The notes under the pieces were generated by a model. It ran no database searches and was not told the DNA's origin. It was given only the letters and a program-made list of their open reading frames with translations. Source: Ophiosphaerella korrae (Eukaryota > Ascomycota > Dothideomycetes > Pleosporales > Phaeosphaeriaceae). From it: 64,000 bases of DNA. Position numbers and translations under genes: made by a program. Numbering within the stretch: the stretch's first letter is position 1; every line of letters begins with the position of its first letter. The stretch is from NCBI GenBank assembly GCA_028456385.1, contig JALNQF010000025.1, positions 1 to 64,000 on the forward strand, written 5' to 3'. Shown here piece after piece: positions 21,823-34,232 of the stretch.

Positions 21823-22981
21823 TCAATAGCTAGTAGAATCAATGATCGATCTCCCACTCATTTCTAAGCTCGTGTTATCCGTCACACCTTCGCCTATTTT
21901 TGTGGGGTTTTCTGGCAACACAAAGCTTTCACATGGTGTGCCAGCCTGCCGAATCAACTCTTCAGTGCCTTGTCCGTTGGTGAAGGACCACACCCGCACG
22001 TAGCGACTGCTAAAGCCAAGCGTAAAAGTCTCGCCCGCGGCGACAACTAACGTCTGCCCCTCACGAACCTCATTCCACCCCTCGCCGGATTTTAGTCGAA
22101 TCCGCAACAAACCTTCCTGGACGCAGAAGCAATGGCCAACCTCATTGAATGCTAGCCACCAGGCTAGCGGTTGCTTCTGCGCATCGTAGATGCGCGACGA
22201 CTCAATACTTGAGATGGCGAATTTGCCGGCACACTAGTTAGACAAGATGAAGGGTCGCAACATAAGGTCTCCGAGTAACCATCGCGGGCCCGTATTGGCT
22301 CGTAAAAAGTAGGGCTGCCCCGGGTCTGCGAGAACGTTTTCCCAGTGCTTTCATGAGCCCACCTCTGGTGGTAGATAGTCTCGTTCAAAATGCACGTCAA
22401 AGCGGTCCTTGGTTGCCATTATCTTCTATATCAACAAGGCTTCTAGGTTGCGGTCGCCGTGTTCTAGTACTATGATTCCGTTATATGTCTCGCTGACATA
22501 ACGGAAGAAATAGGTCCAGTCGCCTGGTGCCACAAGGCCAAATATCTCGGTGTGGGGCCCTAGAAGTTCAGGGTTGTGAATCACTTTCTATTTGATGTGA
22601 ACTTTAGCACTGTGATATGGCTTTTGGGGAAGACAGGACTAGCTTCGACAAAGAAAGAATGCGATGAAAGGAACTTACCGGAGGTACGTAGGCAAAGTCC
22701 CTTGGGCTTAGAATCCTACATTTGTCCCCATTCCAAAGCTTCAGAAAAACCTTCGTAACCAGGAAAACATCGTAGGCCACTTCATGCCAATGAAATCCAG
22801 GCGCATCTGAAAGCACAGCGCCGCTTATGAAGACCGCAATGCTAACCTTGGTCTGTTTAGACGAGGCAAGGATACGGAAGACACCTTTACTGCTAGGAAT
22901 AGTCAATCGCTCGCCCTCCAGCTGGTTGAAAATGTGTGTGCTCCTGACCGCCGGCGGAAGAGTTGAGATAGGAGTGCTCAT
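21823..22981 (-). pseudogene. Quercetinase-like bicupin dioxygenase pseudogene
   Basis: The minus strand encodes two beta-barrel cupin halves of a fungal quercetin 2,3-dioxygenase/pirin-like bicupin. The N-terminal half (ATG at 22,981) includes GFHWHEVAYDVFLV, the metal-binding GxHxH-type segment, and GDKCRIL. A GTAAGT intron follows (about 22,609-22,677). The C-terminal half includes FCVQEGLLRIRL and VVAAGETFTLGF. Working relatives oxidise flavonols or related phenolics. Here the second exon is broken by at least three in-frame stops (near 22,426, 22,353 and 22,233), where Trp, Gln or Glu codons are expected. The first exon is still open, so a truncated N-terminal product is conceivable but unlikely to fold as a bicupin. 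Confidence 0.8.
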
Positions 22982-23478
22982 ATTAGACTAGGAGGGGGGC
23001 ACAAGTCAATGAACGGCGCTGAAGCATAGGGGGTATGATTTGCTTGGCTTGAAGGTGCTGTGCTTAATGGTGGATGATGGCTCGTAGGGCCAAGGACTTG
23101 TGCGATATCTTCCTTCTTCTCATATATGTTTCTAGCGCACTCTAGCTTGGTTTTATGTCGAGGATCTTACATTAGTTTTCACACTTGACTAAACCTATAA
23201 CCAAGGTGTCCACTCGGGAATAGATGGTTTCAGATATGCCGTATTGGCCCGGATGTGCCGCCTTACGATAAGATGGGGTTCGGACATCCCGCGGGCCCGG
23301 CCCTAATTGGTAGGTATCCCTAATACCGGACTAACAAACATCAACCTATGTAGTCAGGCGTATGTTCTAGGATGCTAACATAAATTCTATGGTAAAATTT
23401 TAATTTCAAATAGCCTCAAGGTTGAACGTTTTATTCTTGCTACATTCTTCATAGCGTCTCGCCGTTCACGGCACAGCT
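22982..23478. promoter_or_regulatory. Divergent intergenic region between two pseudogenes
   Basis: The bicupin (minus) and alpha/beta-hydrolase (plus) pseudogenes start about 500 bp apart and point away from each other, so this would have been a shared promoter. It contains palindromic GC-rich words such as CATCCCGCGGG near 23,286 that could be old binuclear zinc-cluster sites. No defined operator can be assigned. Confidence 0.35.
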
Positions 23479-24660
23479 ATGGCTGCTCTCTCGAGTTTTC
23501 GTGCAGTTTACAAAGTCGCAGACAAACAAGAAATGGATGTGGACATATATTTACCAGCTTTTGGAAGTGATATGCTTATAAAGTGACCAATTTGTAGACA
23601 GAGACTGATTAAATCGAGGGAGCGGAGGCTAACACTAGTTGTGCCTAGTGATCAACATCCACGGGGGAGCCTTTATGCTTGGAAGCTCCAAGATGATTAA
23701 CCAGGACCAAATACAAGACCGCTTGGACCGAGGCTGGACTGTCTTCGCACCAAATCACCGACTCCGTCCCAGGTCAACCTGCTTGAGGGACCTATTCAAG
23801 ACTGTCGCGATCTTTTAGCATGGGTCTATGATGGTGGCCTTGAGGAATCCATGAGACTAGAAGAGCGGCCGCATCTGCTCGATTTGAACTATGTCTTTGC
23901 TTTTGGTACTTCCTCCGGAGGTATATTGTCTCTATGTCTAGTATGTGAGGTCTGTCCAATTAGCACTGCAAAATGAAGGGTCTAGTTATGTCCAGGAACG
24001 GGTATCAGTCATGGCTTACCGCTAATCAGTCCAGGGCTTCGGTGTCCCTCGACTAGCAGCAGGTATATATATGGCATGTACGGGTCTTGCAATATGTCCG
24101 ACCCATTTTGGACCATGGAGCTTCCTCATATTGCGGCAAAATTGCCCGCATATCTACCTGACGAGTTCCTCAACCGCGTTTTCGATGAGACTCCAGTACC
24201 AATCAAGGGCGGTGTCTCACCCGAAGGCCAAGCACCCGGTCCTCCAGACTTTAAAGATCCCCAACAGGTATATGCAATGATGCAGATCGCGCAGGGTAGG
24301 GTAGTGCAAGCTGTATTTCCCTCACAGGCATGAGATCAGGTTAGCCCTTTGTGTAATGTAACAGCGTCGTTTCCGCCCACGTTCATTGTACATGATGCCA
24401 CCGATACCATGGTTCCTGTTCGGTTAAGCCGAGATCTTCTCAAAGTGCTTTAGAAGCATGGCGTCCGTTGCGGGATGAGGGAGATTCCAAGCGAAGAACA
24501 CACTTTTGCAGCACGGATGAAAGTGGGGTTCGCAAACTTGAGAGCTCCAACGTGAAGGTTTCGAGTTCTTGCAGGGCCTAATAAAATAGAGGGGATTATA
24601 GCATCCAGGCCCACTTCTATTAGAGACATAAATATCTGCATCTTGCATTATGAGTTAGGA
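23479..24660 (+). pseudogene. Alpha/beta-hydrolase pseudogene
   Basis: The plus strand carries the landmarks of a fungal alpha/beta-hydrolase of the carboxylesterase/lipase type: an N-terminus MAALSSFRAVYK, the oxyanion-hole motif NIHGGAF (about 23,650-23,676), the nucleophile elbow GTSSGG (about 23,905-23,925) and a late HTF segment supplying the catalytic His (about 24,500). Such enzymes hydrolyse esters or C-C bonds of small molecules. Disablements include a one-base deletion near 23,770, which shifts the frame after NHRLR, in-frame stops near 24,331 and 24,450, a further stop near 24,556, and disturbed splice signals around 23,566-23,640 and 23,943-24,030. It sits head-to-head with the bicupin and upstream of the transporter pseudogene. 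Confidence 0.8.
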
Positions 24661-25323
24661 GAGGTGGGTTAAGAGAGGAATCGTGCGCATTGTTCTATAG
24701 ACTAAATAATGTCTCCTGCGGGGGTATTCGTACTAATAAAAGAGCATCATGTTATCCTTAGAGTCATCCATGGTGAAGGTTTAAATCGTAACATCACTTA
24801 GGGTGTTCTAGTATACTATTTTAGAGCCTCCCCTAGTTATTTACTTTCTGTTGTACAAATTTAGCCACAATAAACGTAGGATTTGTATGATAGTCAGTGG
24901 AAGCCAACCCGAGCTGGGGAACTGATACTGGCTGCGCTCGCTGTGAGATGGGCCGAGATGTGACCTAAATCTCAGTTTCAAAGTTAAGGCATGGGTCTTT
25001 GTATCGGAGATCAACCCCAAAATCATAGAAATAATTCCCCTACTGTCATTCCGCGTAGAGTAAAGCTTCAAGCACCCCGGAAATCCCGGGCCCCATGGAA
25101 TTCTCAGGACAAACACTTGCTGTTTCTACGCCTCCACGCCTCCACCTCTCCACCTTCTCCATACATTCATATCTTGTTAAATAACTGGAAAAGTGCCTCG
25201 ATTTGATAGAAAAATAATTCTTACTAGCGGTTTTGATACCGCCCACTACTCTATTCGAATTCGTCTTCAATCAGCTACGACTGCTGTGTAACACTGCAGA
25301 GGACCTTGAAGATTACATTCTCT
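24661..25323. other. Intergenic, no gene seen
   Basis: Short frames on both strands look random. Normal composition. It would have contained the promoter of the transporter gene that follows. Confidence 0.6.
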
Positions 25324-26907
25324 ATGGCTCCCTCATCTGAGAGCCAGGGGAAGGGCGAAAATCTAGACAAGAACAATGTATCTTACCATGAAGAGATTAC
25401 CCGGGAGCTGGTTGAGGATGCGATGTCGCCCTGGCAATGCATTCGCGCGAACCCTCTAGTCTCGTTATGGGCGCTGTACGCAAATAGTAAGGCAGTCCTC
25501 TCTTGGCCACTCTAGAACGAGCGATATTCACTACCGTCCAGGTTGGATTGATTATGATCGGATATGGAAACGTCGCCCTCTCGGTCTGCCTAATAATGCC
25601 AGCCTTTCAATAAGTTTTAGCTGTCATTGCCAGTACAGTTTCCTACCCTTGATCCTCCTTTTACATCGCACGACCTAAGTACACTGTCCGATTATACGGC
25701 CGTCTATAGAATAACTTTCGCATCCGAAATCGACGGCCATCTGCTCATTCCCGCCTACTGGCAATCCCTTTGGAACACCATTTTTAACGTCATGACCATA
25801 GGCCAGCGTAGCAGTCAACTTTATTTCAGAGACGCCTGCTCAGTACTTGGGGGGCAAGACACTGACTGGCTTTGCCCTTGGCGCCTCGATGGTGAGAACT
25901 CAGATATACGTACCTGAGACTGCGCCCCTGCCTATGCGGTGTATTGCACCGTCCATTAACACAGTTGCGCTTGTAAGTCCTTATTCCGCTAATACACTTC
26001 TCTCTCCTTCTTACCCTCACGCTGTGACCCAAGGCGCATACCTATACTAACTGCATCATTGCAGAATCTCGGTTTACTTATTGCCACATCGTCTACATTC
26101 AGCCGCATTGCCATCATGGATCCATCCGCCTTCCGTGTTGTTTTTGCTAATGCTTAGGCCTTCCCATGTATACTTGCTACTAGGCTACCCTTCCTGAGTC
26201 GCCCTACCGGCTCGTCATGCAAGGCAAACTCGAACAAGCGCGAAAATCGCTAGTACGGTTATCAAGCTCTCACGAAGACATTGATGCCCGTCTCGCCCAA
26301 ATTCAAATCACGGTCAAAATGGGACAACGCTCCCGTACTAAAGCAGGCACACTGATTGATCACGCAAGTGGGTATTAGCGCGGGCCTACTCTCTGCTATC
26401 GTCAACCTCTTCCTTATGATGAAGCTCAACGACCGCTTGCTCATGTTCTGGGGTGTAGAGATCTGTGTTGCTGCGTACTTGACTATGGGCATCGCAGGCG
26501 CGCTCCCACGCACTACCACCAACATGACTGTTGTCGGTATTGCACTCCAATTTTCCTCATTATCGTATGGCCCTGCTATTGGCGCTGCAATTGCTGTTAC
26601 AGGTGAAGCCTCTGCGACCCGGCTTCGCGCAAAGACCATTGCATTGGGTAATGCCATTGTGAGTACCTTTTGGCAATCTGTCTTGCCTTATCTCTTCAAC
26701 AAGGACCAGGTAGACTTAGGTGGCAACCTTGGCTGGATCTTCTTTGGCATAGCGGCCATCTACCTTGGGATTCTATACTTTTTCGTGCCCGGGACCAAGG
26801 GGAGAACGTTTGAGGAATTAGATCTCATGTTTGAGAAACGTTTGCCGGCGAAGGTTTTTGAGAAGTACATATTTGAAGAGCAAACGGAGATACATTCAAG
26901 GCCTTGA
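25324..26907 (+). pseudogene. MFS sugar transporter pseudogene
   Basis: Pieces of a sugar-porter-family MFS transporter (normally about 500-550 residues, 12 TM helices) lie in order. These are an N-terminal cytoplasmic segment ending SLWALYAN (25,324-25,490), a TM1-like segment after an intron, a GGKTLTGFALG region with PETAPLPMR (about 25,850-25,950), an intron (about 25,973-26,064), and a 183-codon C-terminal part (26,356-26,907) containing LRAKTIALGN and VPGTKGRTFEELD, the family's C-terminal PETKGRT motif. Stops follow AFQ (near 25,612) and ANA (near 26,155), the frame shifts repeatedly, and the TM3-5 and TM7 regions are deleted. The C-terminal frame is intact but cannot make a transporter alone. 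It would have imported a sugar released by the neighbouring glycosidase (inference). Confidence 0.84.
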
Positions 26908-29148
26908 TCAGCCCTAATTGAAACGATTGTTGGAGGTACCTGTGACAGGTTGAGAGCTCCTGACGTATGAAAAGGGCTTTCTGGTGGAAGTAGTGGCCTG
27001 AGTTGTTTATATCCCAACTGGGTTTAGCGTAGACACTATATAGGCAGCTCAACCAAGTGGAACAATCAATCAATCATCAGTTTACTCCACTTGGTCCCCT
27101 ATCCTGTTTCAACGATGACGCACCTGCCCGTCTCCAGGATCATGCAGATGTGTTTTCCCTTCTTCAACCAAACAGGATGAAGGCCGATTAAAATTCTCAA
27201 GAACCGTGGAAGAGACGGGTGAAACTTTGAACATACTTCGTAGGGTTTGAATTGCGCATGTCACTACGCTTGCTAGCAGTTCGTCCTACAGTACTGCACT
27301 CGTCTTATTGCAACGCTTGTGGTAGGTAAGGCTTATTACTAGCTAACTAACCTTATTTTATTTCCTCTTATAATTAGTATTATATATAGGTCTAGAACCT
27401 GATAAATATACCAGAGCCGGCCTAATGTGGTGAGGTTCACTGATTGATCGACTCTTCCTGACGACGATCCCTCGTGACATCGATCTGGACAAACATTATC
27501 CTTCCACTGGAATTTGCGAGATCTGCAGTCGACCTAGCGCAGACGAATCGTGACTAGGACATGGTTGTGGCCATCATCAACATGGTACTGTGTCGCCTAC
27601 ATTGAGAAGGACAAAGGGGGTCCTAGTGGTTGAAATGTCCGAATGCGGACATCTATTGCGCAGCGTAAATGAGGTACTCTTGTACTGGGAGTTATGAGTT
27701 CACCCTGGATCATCTTTAAGTCAGTATCCCACGTATGTTTGAAACTTTATCTGGCTCGAGCCGCACTACATAGATGCGGGGAAATTTAGTTTGTTGCTTG
27801 GTGTGGCAGCCATTCGGAACTAGAGGCCGGAACCATAGGGCTTACTGACGCAACGCGCCGGCCGGCTCCTGCTGTGCACACCTTGGACAGACAGGGTTAG
27901 GTCCTCCTAAGTAGATACCTAGTCCCAAAAGAGACGTCGCAGCGCACGTGAGCAGACAAGCGAGCTCGTCGGGTTTTTTAGATAGAGGAAATTCTGGCCA
28001 AGATCAATCAACTGCTATCATTACGTCACCTTTGGGCCAGCAGTACGATGCAGGGATAGTCGAGTCGAGGCAGACATTAGAATGAGAGGCTGAGTGAGGC
28101 ATTATTTAAAGACACTCTAAGATGTTCCATGCATTGAGTTTGAGGCAATGGTTGCCCTTCCGCCTCGACAGACAGGCCTAGCGGTTACGGTAAGCAATTA
28201 GACAGGGTTGAGAGTTGAGATTACTGAGAGGCTCGACGCAGCCTTGGGGACTGATGTAGCCCATGGACCGCCTCTGATCCGATCGCATGGGCTGGCTAAC
28301 GATAAGGCAGACTAGAACTTTGCTTTTTTCGAGACTATTGACCAATTGGAGCGAAGAGTAAGACGCCAACCAGTAGGATAGAGCAGGGTCCCCAGCAGGC
28401 GCATATCTTGGCTTGTCGGTTTCCCACGAGCATCGGCTAGTCCGTACCACGCTCGATGCCGTCATCCGAGTCGTTTCGAAACCAACGGGCATTGCCAGGG
28501 GGGTGTCCGGCATCGTACGACCTCTTTCCGATAGAAGACGCGAGGAGGCAAAGAAGCTCGGAGGTGTGGCTTTTGTAGCGCAACCCCAGATTCCACAGTT
28601 GTTGTGACAAATGGCTCGCTTGCGGCTGGCATGGGCTTGCAAGTTGGCAACCACGCGTCAGCCCATCCATCCAGACGGGTTAGGGGAGTGGGAGATAGCC
28701 GCGACCGCTTGCACGCAGCGGAGGCGGGCAGGAATAGTCTGGGACGGGACCATGTTTCCTAGAGCGCGATGTTGATATCTTGACCAGGCGATCGGCCGGG
28801 CAGAGGAAATGATGCAGGACGGCACCGCCCACGCGCGTAGCGGGGCGACCATGCGCTGACTCGCACACAACAGGCCAACAAGCGGGGGCCTCAGCGCTTC
28901 TCAGCACTTTTCAGCAAACAGTGGTGTTCGCTGCCTACCGGCACCATGTCATGTCGGGTTTTGTTGAAGTCTGTGCCGTATCTCTCGCTGCACGACGACC
29001 CGAGCGCCAGCGCCGACAGGGTAGCCCTGCCGCTAGGCCGCAGCGGGTCAGGCGTCTCCAGACTGCCCAGCACCCCGCCAAACCCGTTTCGGCCCAGAGT
29101 CGCCTTTGCACATTCACAGCCTTGGCCGTGACCCGCGCCTAGTCGGGG
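26908..29148. other. Long intergenic region, no gene seen
   Basis: About 2.2 kb without a supportable gene. A short A/T-rich patch near 27,310-27,410 looks like a degraded repeat fragment. The segment 28,150-29,140 is GC-rich and has overlapping frames on both strands (longest 158 codons on the minus strand at 28,178-28,654) with no recognisable domain. It is more likely the upstream regulatory region of the permease gene. Confidence 0.55.
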
Positions 29149-29154
29149 TATAAA
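29149..29154 (+). promoter_or_regulatory. TATA box of the amino acid permease gene
   Basis: TATAAA lies in the context GGGGTATAAAGGCGG, followed about 30-60 bp later by a pyrimidine-rich stretch suited to transcription start. That would give a 5' leader of about 320 nt, C/T-rich and carrying a direct repeat of GTGCGACAACTCCC just before the start codon. Confidence 0.55.
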
Positions 29155-29507
29155 GGCGGTGCCATTCACCCCAGCTGCTCGGGCTGGCCAAGGGCATCCT
29201 TCAAATCAACCCTTCTCTCTCCATTGATTGCTCCCCTCCGTCCACTGCTGCCAGTGCGACTTGACTTGTGGCTTCGGCTCATTCTTCCCTCCTCCATACG
29301 CACCTCTCTGCCAGCCGACTCCTCGGCGACTCCTCTGCGACTTCCTCGACTCCCAAGCACCATTGCCAGCCCTGAGCCTTAAGCGAATCTACGTCACGCA
29401 ACTTCACCCCACCCCACCCCACCCACTCTGCCTAGTTCACCCCCACTGCGGCTCCAATCATCCGATTGCCTGTGCGACAACTCCCGTGCGACAACTCCCT
29501 TGCGACC

Positions 29508-31232
29508 ATGACTGAAGAGAAAAAATACTCGGGCGAATTCGCCCGCGAAGCCTACCCTGGCGATGACGTCCAGCAGGGCACCATGCATGACAATTCCGAC
29601 GACCTACAGCGCCATCTTGGTAACCGTCAAATCCAGCTCATCGCCATTGGTGGTTCTATCGGCACAGCCTTGTTCGTAAGTATTGGTAGTGCTCTCAATA
29701 GCGGAGGTCCTCTGGGCCTTCTCCTTGCCTACACGGGATACTCCTGCATCATTGCTCTTGTGAACAATGCCATGGCCGAAATGGCCAGCTTTATGCCCAT
29801 CTCCGGAGGCTTTATTCGTATGGCTGGACACTGGGTCGACGAAGCCCTCGGCTTCATGGCTGGCTGGAACTTCTTTTTCTACGAGGCATTGCTAATTCCC
29901 TTCGAAATCACCGCTCTAAATATTGTCCTACGATTCTGGCGAGACGACATCCCCGTAGCGGCTGTTTGTGCTGCTGTTATTATATTATACGCGTAAGACA
30001 CCCTTTTCTTATCTATCGCCTTTTGGCCAAAATCAGAAGCTAATAAATGCAGTACCTGCAACGTTCTCGCCGTCAAGGCATACGGTGAAGCCGAGTTCTG
30101 GCTCTCAGGCGGCAAAGTTTTCCTCATCCTGATCCTCTACTGCTTCACCTTCATCACCATGGTTGGTGGAAACCCCCAGAAGGACGCCTACGGTTTCCGT
30201 CATTGGCGTGACCCAGGCCCAATGAATGATGGTGGGAATGGTGACCTTGGCCGCTTTGAAGGCTTCCTCGGCTCTCTCTGGGCTGCATCTTTCTGTATTG
30301 TCGGTCCCGAGTACATTTCCATGGTCTCCGGTGAGGCCAAGCGCCCTCGTGTCTACATCAAGAACGCCTTCAAGACCGTTTACTTCCGTTTCGGTGCTTT
30401 CTTCATTCTCGGAGCTCTCTGTGTTGGTGTTGTTCTCGCCTACAACGACCCCGAACTTGTCCAGGTTCTCAAGTCTGGTGAGAAGTCCGCCGCTGCGTCG
30501 CCCTATGTCATCGCCATGAAGAACCTCAAGATTAGCGGGCTTCCTCATCTTGTCAACGCACTTTTGATCACCAGCATCTTCTCCGCTGGTAACACCTACA
30601 CCTACTGTGCCACCCGCAGTCTGTATTCGCTCGCCATTGAAGGCCGTGCACCAAAGTTCCTACGCAAGTGTACGAAGAACGGTGTCCCAATCTACTGTTT
30701 CGTCATCGTCATGATCTTCCCCTTCCTGTCGTTCCTGCAACTGTCCGACAATTCGGCCAAGGTTCTAAAGTGGCTCACTAACGTTATTACCGCCGGAGGT
30801 GTCATCAACTTCATTGTCATGTGCGGTACATACCTGGCCTTCTACAAGGCTTGCAAGGTGCAAGGCCTTGATCGCAAGACTCTTCCATACTGCGGTTATT
30901 TCCAGCCATATGGCACCTGGATTGCTCTAGTCTTCGAAATCTGTGTTGTCTTCGTTTACGGCTATACCACCTTCAAGCCAGGCGGCTTTACTGTCGAAAA
31001 CTTCTTCACTTACTACACCATGGTCATTGTAGCTCCCATCTTATTTGGTTTCTGGAAGTTGGTCAAGAAGACCAAGTGGCACAAGCCCCATGAGGTCGAC
31101 CTTGTCTGGGACGCTCCTCTCATCGACGCATACGAGGCGTCTTTCATCACACCACCAGTCGGATTCTGGACAGAAATGCTCCAACTTATCGGACTTAAGC
31201 GCGACGTCCCTGTTGACAAGCGTGCGGTCTAA
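29508..31232 (+). CDS. Amino acid permease, AAT/YAT family (AGP2/DIP5-like)
   Basis: Two exons, 29,508-29,992 and 30,053-31,232, joined across a 60-nt intron (GTAAGA...CTAAT...CAG), encode 554 residues, the usual size for fungal plasma-membrane amino acid/H+ symporters with 12 TM helices. Diagnostic segments are LQRHLGNRQIQLIAIGGSIG at TM1, the MAEMASFMPISGGF region, FRHWRDPG, and GEAKRPRVYIKNAFKTVYFR. The last resembles yeast Agp2 more than Dip5, so the substrate could be a broad set of amino acids or a regulator of polyamine/carnitine uptake. The start at 29,508 has a good context (GCGACCATGAC). The N-terminus is acidic and hydrophilic, as in relatives whose turnover is controlled by ubiquitination. 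It marks the return to intact core genes. Confidence 0.93.
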
Positions 31233-33665
31233 AGTATCTAACGATTACATGATTACACACGGCGGAATACATCGAGCAGTTTGTAATGACATGGATAGAG
31301 TCAACAGCCAGCAGCTATGATGCCCGCAAAGCATTTACATGAATTTATTATTTTCTACACTCAAATGGCCACCAGCTATATCCTTAGGATGCTTTGAGAC
31401 ATTCCATTCTTTCTCCCAAGCGACAAACAAAACTGAGACTACCTACGCGACATGACGAAAGCAAAGATGAAGGTATGCAGCGTTAATTTCGTTCACTGCT
31501 GTTTCCTTTTCAGTCCGGTCAAATATATCCAGACTTTGATAAAGAGCGGCACAATGGTGTTACTCGCCGTCGACACCAGCTGAACAAGAACAGTGTAACG
31601 ACTGAATTTGCTTCACATTACGGGAATTGGGTCAGTTACGGACTCGAGAAAAAAATCAAGCTACTGACCCATCACGCTGTTGCATGCAGCTTATCCGGTA
31701 AGGGCGGGTATACATGCAGCAAATCTACTGTGTGGTGTGCTCCGCCCGCGTTGCCTCACGCCACTATCACCAGAACATATCCTGCGGCGACACGAGGATT
31801 TATTCAACACCCCAACAGAGACGATGCTAGCACGTACCCCAACTCAAAAATCGCCGTATGAAGAATCATTACCGTCTTCGCTTGAATGACTGGGGTTTCA
31901 CTGTTTGCCCAGTAAGCGAGGTTTGCATGGTCTGGTCTCGCAAAAACAATTTGTGGAAATCTTCAATGGCTACACAGTAAGCTACTAAGTATTATAACGC
32001 CTAAGCGTGAGAGTATTTGTCCTCAAGGTATCGCATTTCACAACCTAAAACGTTGATCTGATCCAGTCGATCTCACTCTGCCTCTTTTGCCAAGGCGCCT
32101 TATTTTCGGACTATCATAACACCACCTCATGGTGTCTATCTAGCTCGGGCTGGAGGCCCAATGCCGCTGCGGCTGAAATCTCATGCCTTGCAGCATCTAC
32201 TCCACATCCATCCAACTGGCGTCGGGTTGATGACCTTTCCACCCTCAATTCCCCGCACTCTCGGACCTCCTGTGCACTATTATGGCGCTCTATTATGGCT
32301 TATCTCTAGCTCAAGCTTAAGTGTGCGGATCCACATCCGAAGGGGTATCAGCAAGGATATAGAACCTGAAATACGGGTGAAGGAATATTATCACGGGATC
32401 TTATGTCAAGATATGGCTGGGCTGGACGCCAACCTTTATCGAACCCCTGGAACTACACCGTAAGGCGGAGAACATTCCGTCGGAAAGATAGCATGCCGCT
32501 TGGGCCCTGGGTGAAGGATGTCATTATCACCAACACGGCCTTTATTGCATCTAAGCCTAGAGTAACTACTCGTATGCTCAGCTCAGATGCAATACCGACT
32601 CGCCTTACTCGAATATTATGTAGGTATATCCTAAACTCCCTTTACAGCCCGATAGGAGTTATTCAGCCTCGTATCTTGGTGCGAGCAGCATGATAATTGA
32701 TTGGCTTCATCCTCAGACACGATCATCTACACAATACAATACCCACTTCAGCCACCGCAGGGGTATCTCTACGTGCTCTATAGAGAACCCTGCTGCGCGG
32801 CCATGCAGTTCCGATCGTATTACGTTTGCACAACAGGTATCTTTAGCCATGTATCCCAGATTCCCAGAACCGACGAGGACGCAGGATAGACGAGCTCTAC
32901 ACGGCGTGTTGTGAGCCATTTGAACCCTGTTAACTAATTGCTTACATCAAATATACCCACCAGTACCTCCATGAACTGAAAAATGGCAGTATATGTTCAA
33001 ACAATACAGACGTTCATAGTACTCCTCTTCGGTAAACAATTTCAGCATTCCACACTTGCACGTCATCGAAATCAATGACCATCCTTTATTAAACAACTTG
33101 CAGTCCGCCTTTTTTACACCAATCACCAGTATTAATATGTCCGTTATATCGCCTTATCTTTAAGCCACCGTGCCTCACACCAGCATCCTAATCCATTCAC
33201 CCCATCCATCCCAAGTCCCCGAGGTAATCCCTAGACTCGGCACAGCTTCCCCAGTCTAGGCCCGCGCCACCCATGCAAGCAACCAGCCACCAGGGCCACA
33301 TTAGGCGCGCCGGTGAGTTGGTGTTGCGCATGGCTAGGCTGACGTCATGGATGAACATCGGAGATACTGCGCTTGGCGGTTAAGCTTGACAGGGAGGGAG
33401 GAGGCTTGTGGGCGGGCGGCACTTTTTAGCTTGTTTGGGGCATTTGAGTGGTGGGTGTGGCTTGGCGTGGTGTAGGTGTAGGTGTGGGATTATCGTGCGT
33501 GTGGCAAGGTGGAGGCAGTCGAGGTGGTGTGAAGGAAGGGGTGTGTTGAGGGTGATGGTTGGGCTCCTACGTCGAGCTGATGTAGATGAACGAACGTGTA
33601 CTTTCCTGACTGAGGAAGAAAAGTGACAAAAGAGACTTGATATTTGCTTGTCGTATTGACTCCTC
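31233..33665. other. Intergenic, no gene seen
   Basis: About 2.4 kb with only short random frames (up to 100 codons). Nothing resembling a tRNA or rRNA was recognised by eye. The right part (33,300-33,600) is G/T-rich. Confidence 0.55.
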
Positions 33666-34232
33666 TCAAAACAGCCCCCGTAATTCGTCTTCGATCTCCT
33701 TCACATCGTTGGCATTCGATGTGACAAATGGAGCCGGGCTTCTGAGTCTATCAAGCAACTGATAAGTGAAATGTACACCAAACGAAAGAAGCAACAACGG
33801 CACAACGATCCGTCCGAGTATGCGGCCCCACGATACACCCCGCGAGTCCCCTTCTTGTGTCTCGATACTGCTGTCCGAACTTTCGCTAGAGTCCTCCATT
33901 ACTGCGCTGTAACTCAATCGTCCAAGATATGCGTGCCAGCCCACAAGCAACATAGCCGCGACGACCACGCTCGCCCAGGGGCTCGAGGATACGAAAGGCG
34001 AACGCGCCCTGCGGCCTAAAGCTTCGTAGACGGAATCGAAACTTTGGACAGCAAGATGGATGCTGGTCGAGACAACGAACATAATTGCGGCAAGGACAAC
34101 GACCTCTACGAAACGCATGCCGAGTCGCGAGGGTGCTCCGGCATCCTTCTTACTCTGTTGCCACCGGGAGGAGAGGGAGTCTAGAGTGTTGTGCTTCAAC
34201 GATGGTTGTTGGTGCGATGCTGGGGGTCCCAT
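33666..34232 (-). CDS. Small three-TM membrane protein of unknown function
   Basis: From ATG at 34,232 (MGPPASHQQPSLKHNTLDSL) this minus-strand frame gives 188 residues with three hydrophobic helices: FVEVVVLAAIMFVVSTSIHL, WASVVVAAMLLVGWHAYL and ILGRIVVPLLLLSFGVHFTY. Between the second and third is a Ser/Glu-rich acidic loop (MEDSSESSDSSIETQEGD), and the charged tail ends in KEIEDELRGLF. No family was recognised; an ER or nuclear-envelope protein is possible. The open frame extends to an earlier Met at 34,397 (243 residues). That leader is low-complexity and Arg/Leu-rich and looks like 5' untranslated sequence, so I chose the inner start. Confidence 0.68.
   Translation of the reverse strand: MGPPASHQQPSLKHNTLDSLSSRWQQSKKDAGAPSRLGMRFVEVVVLAAIMFVVSTSIHLAVQSFDSVYEALGRRARSPFVSSSPWASVVVAAMLLVGWHAYLGRLSYSAVMEDSSESSDSSIETQEGDSRGVSWGRILGRIVVPLLLLSFGVHFTYQLLDRLRSPAPFVTSNANDVKEIEDELRGLF

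Noticed and set aside
28178..28654. Minus-strand 158-codon frame in the GC-rich region upstream of the permease
   Set aside because: No recognisable domain, odd composition and overlapping frames on both strands; more consistent with upstream regulatory DNA.
32430..32470. GGTTCGA-like B-box (minus strand) suggesting a tRNA gene
   Set aside because: No matching A-box at the right distance and no cloverleaf could be folded by eye.
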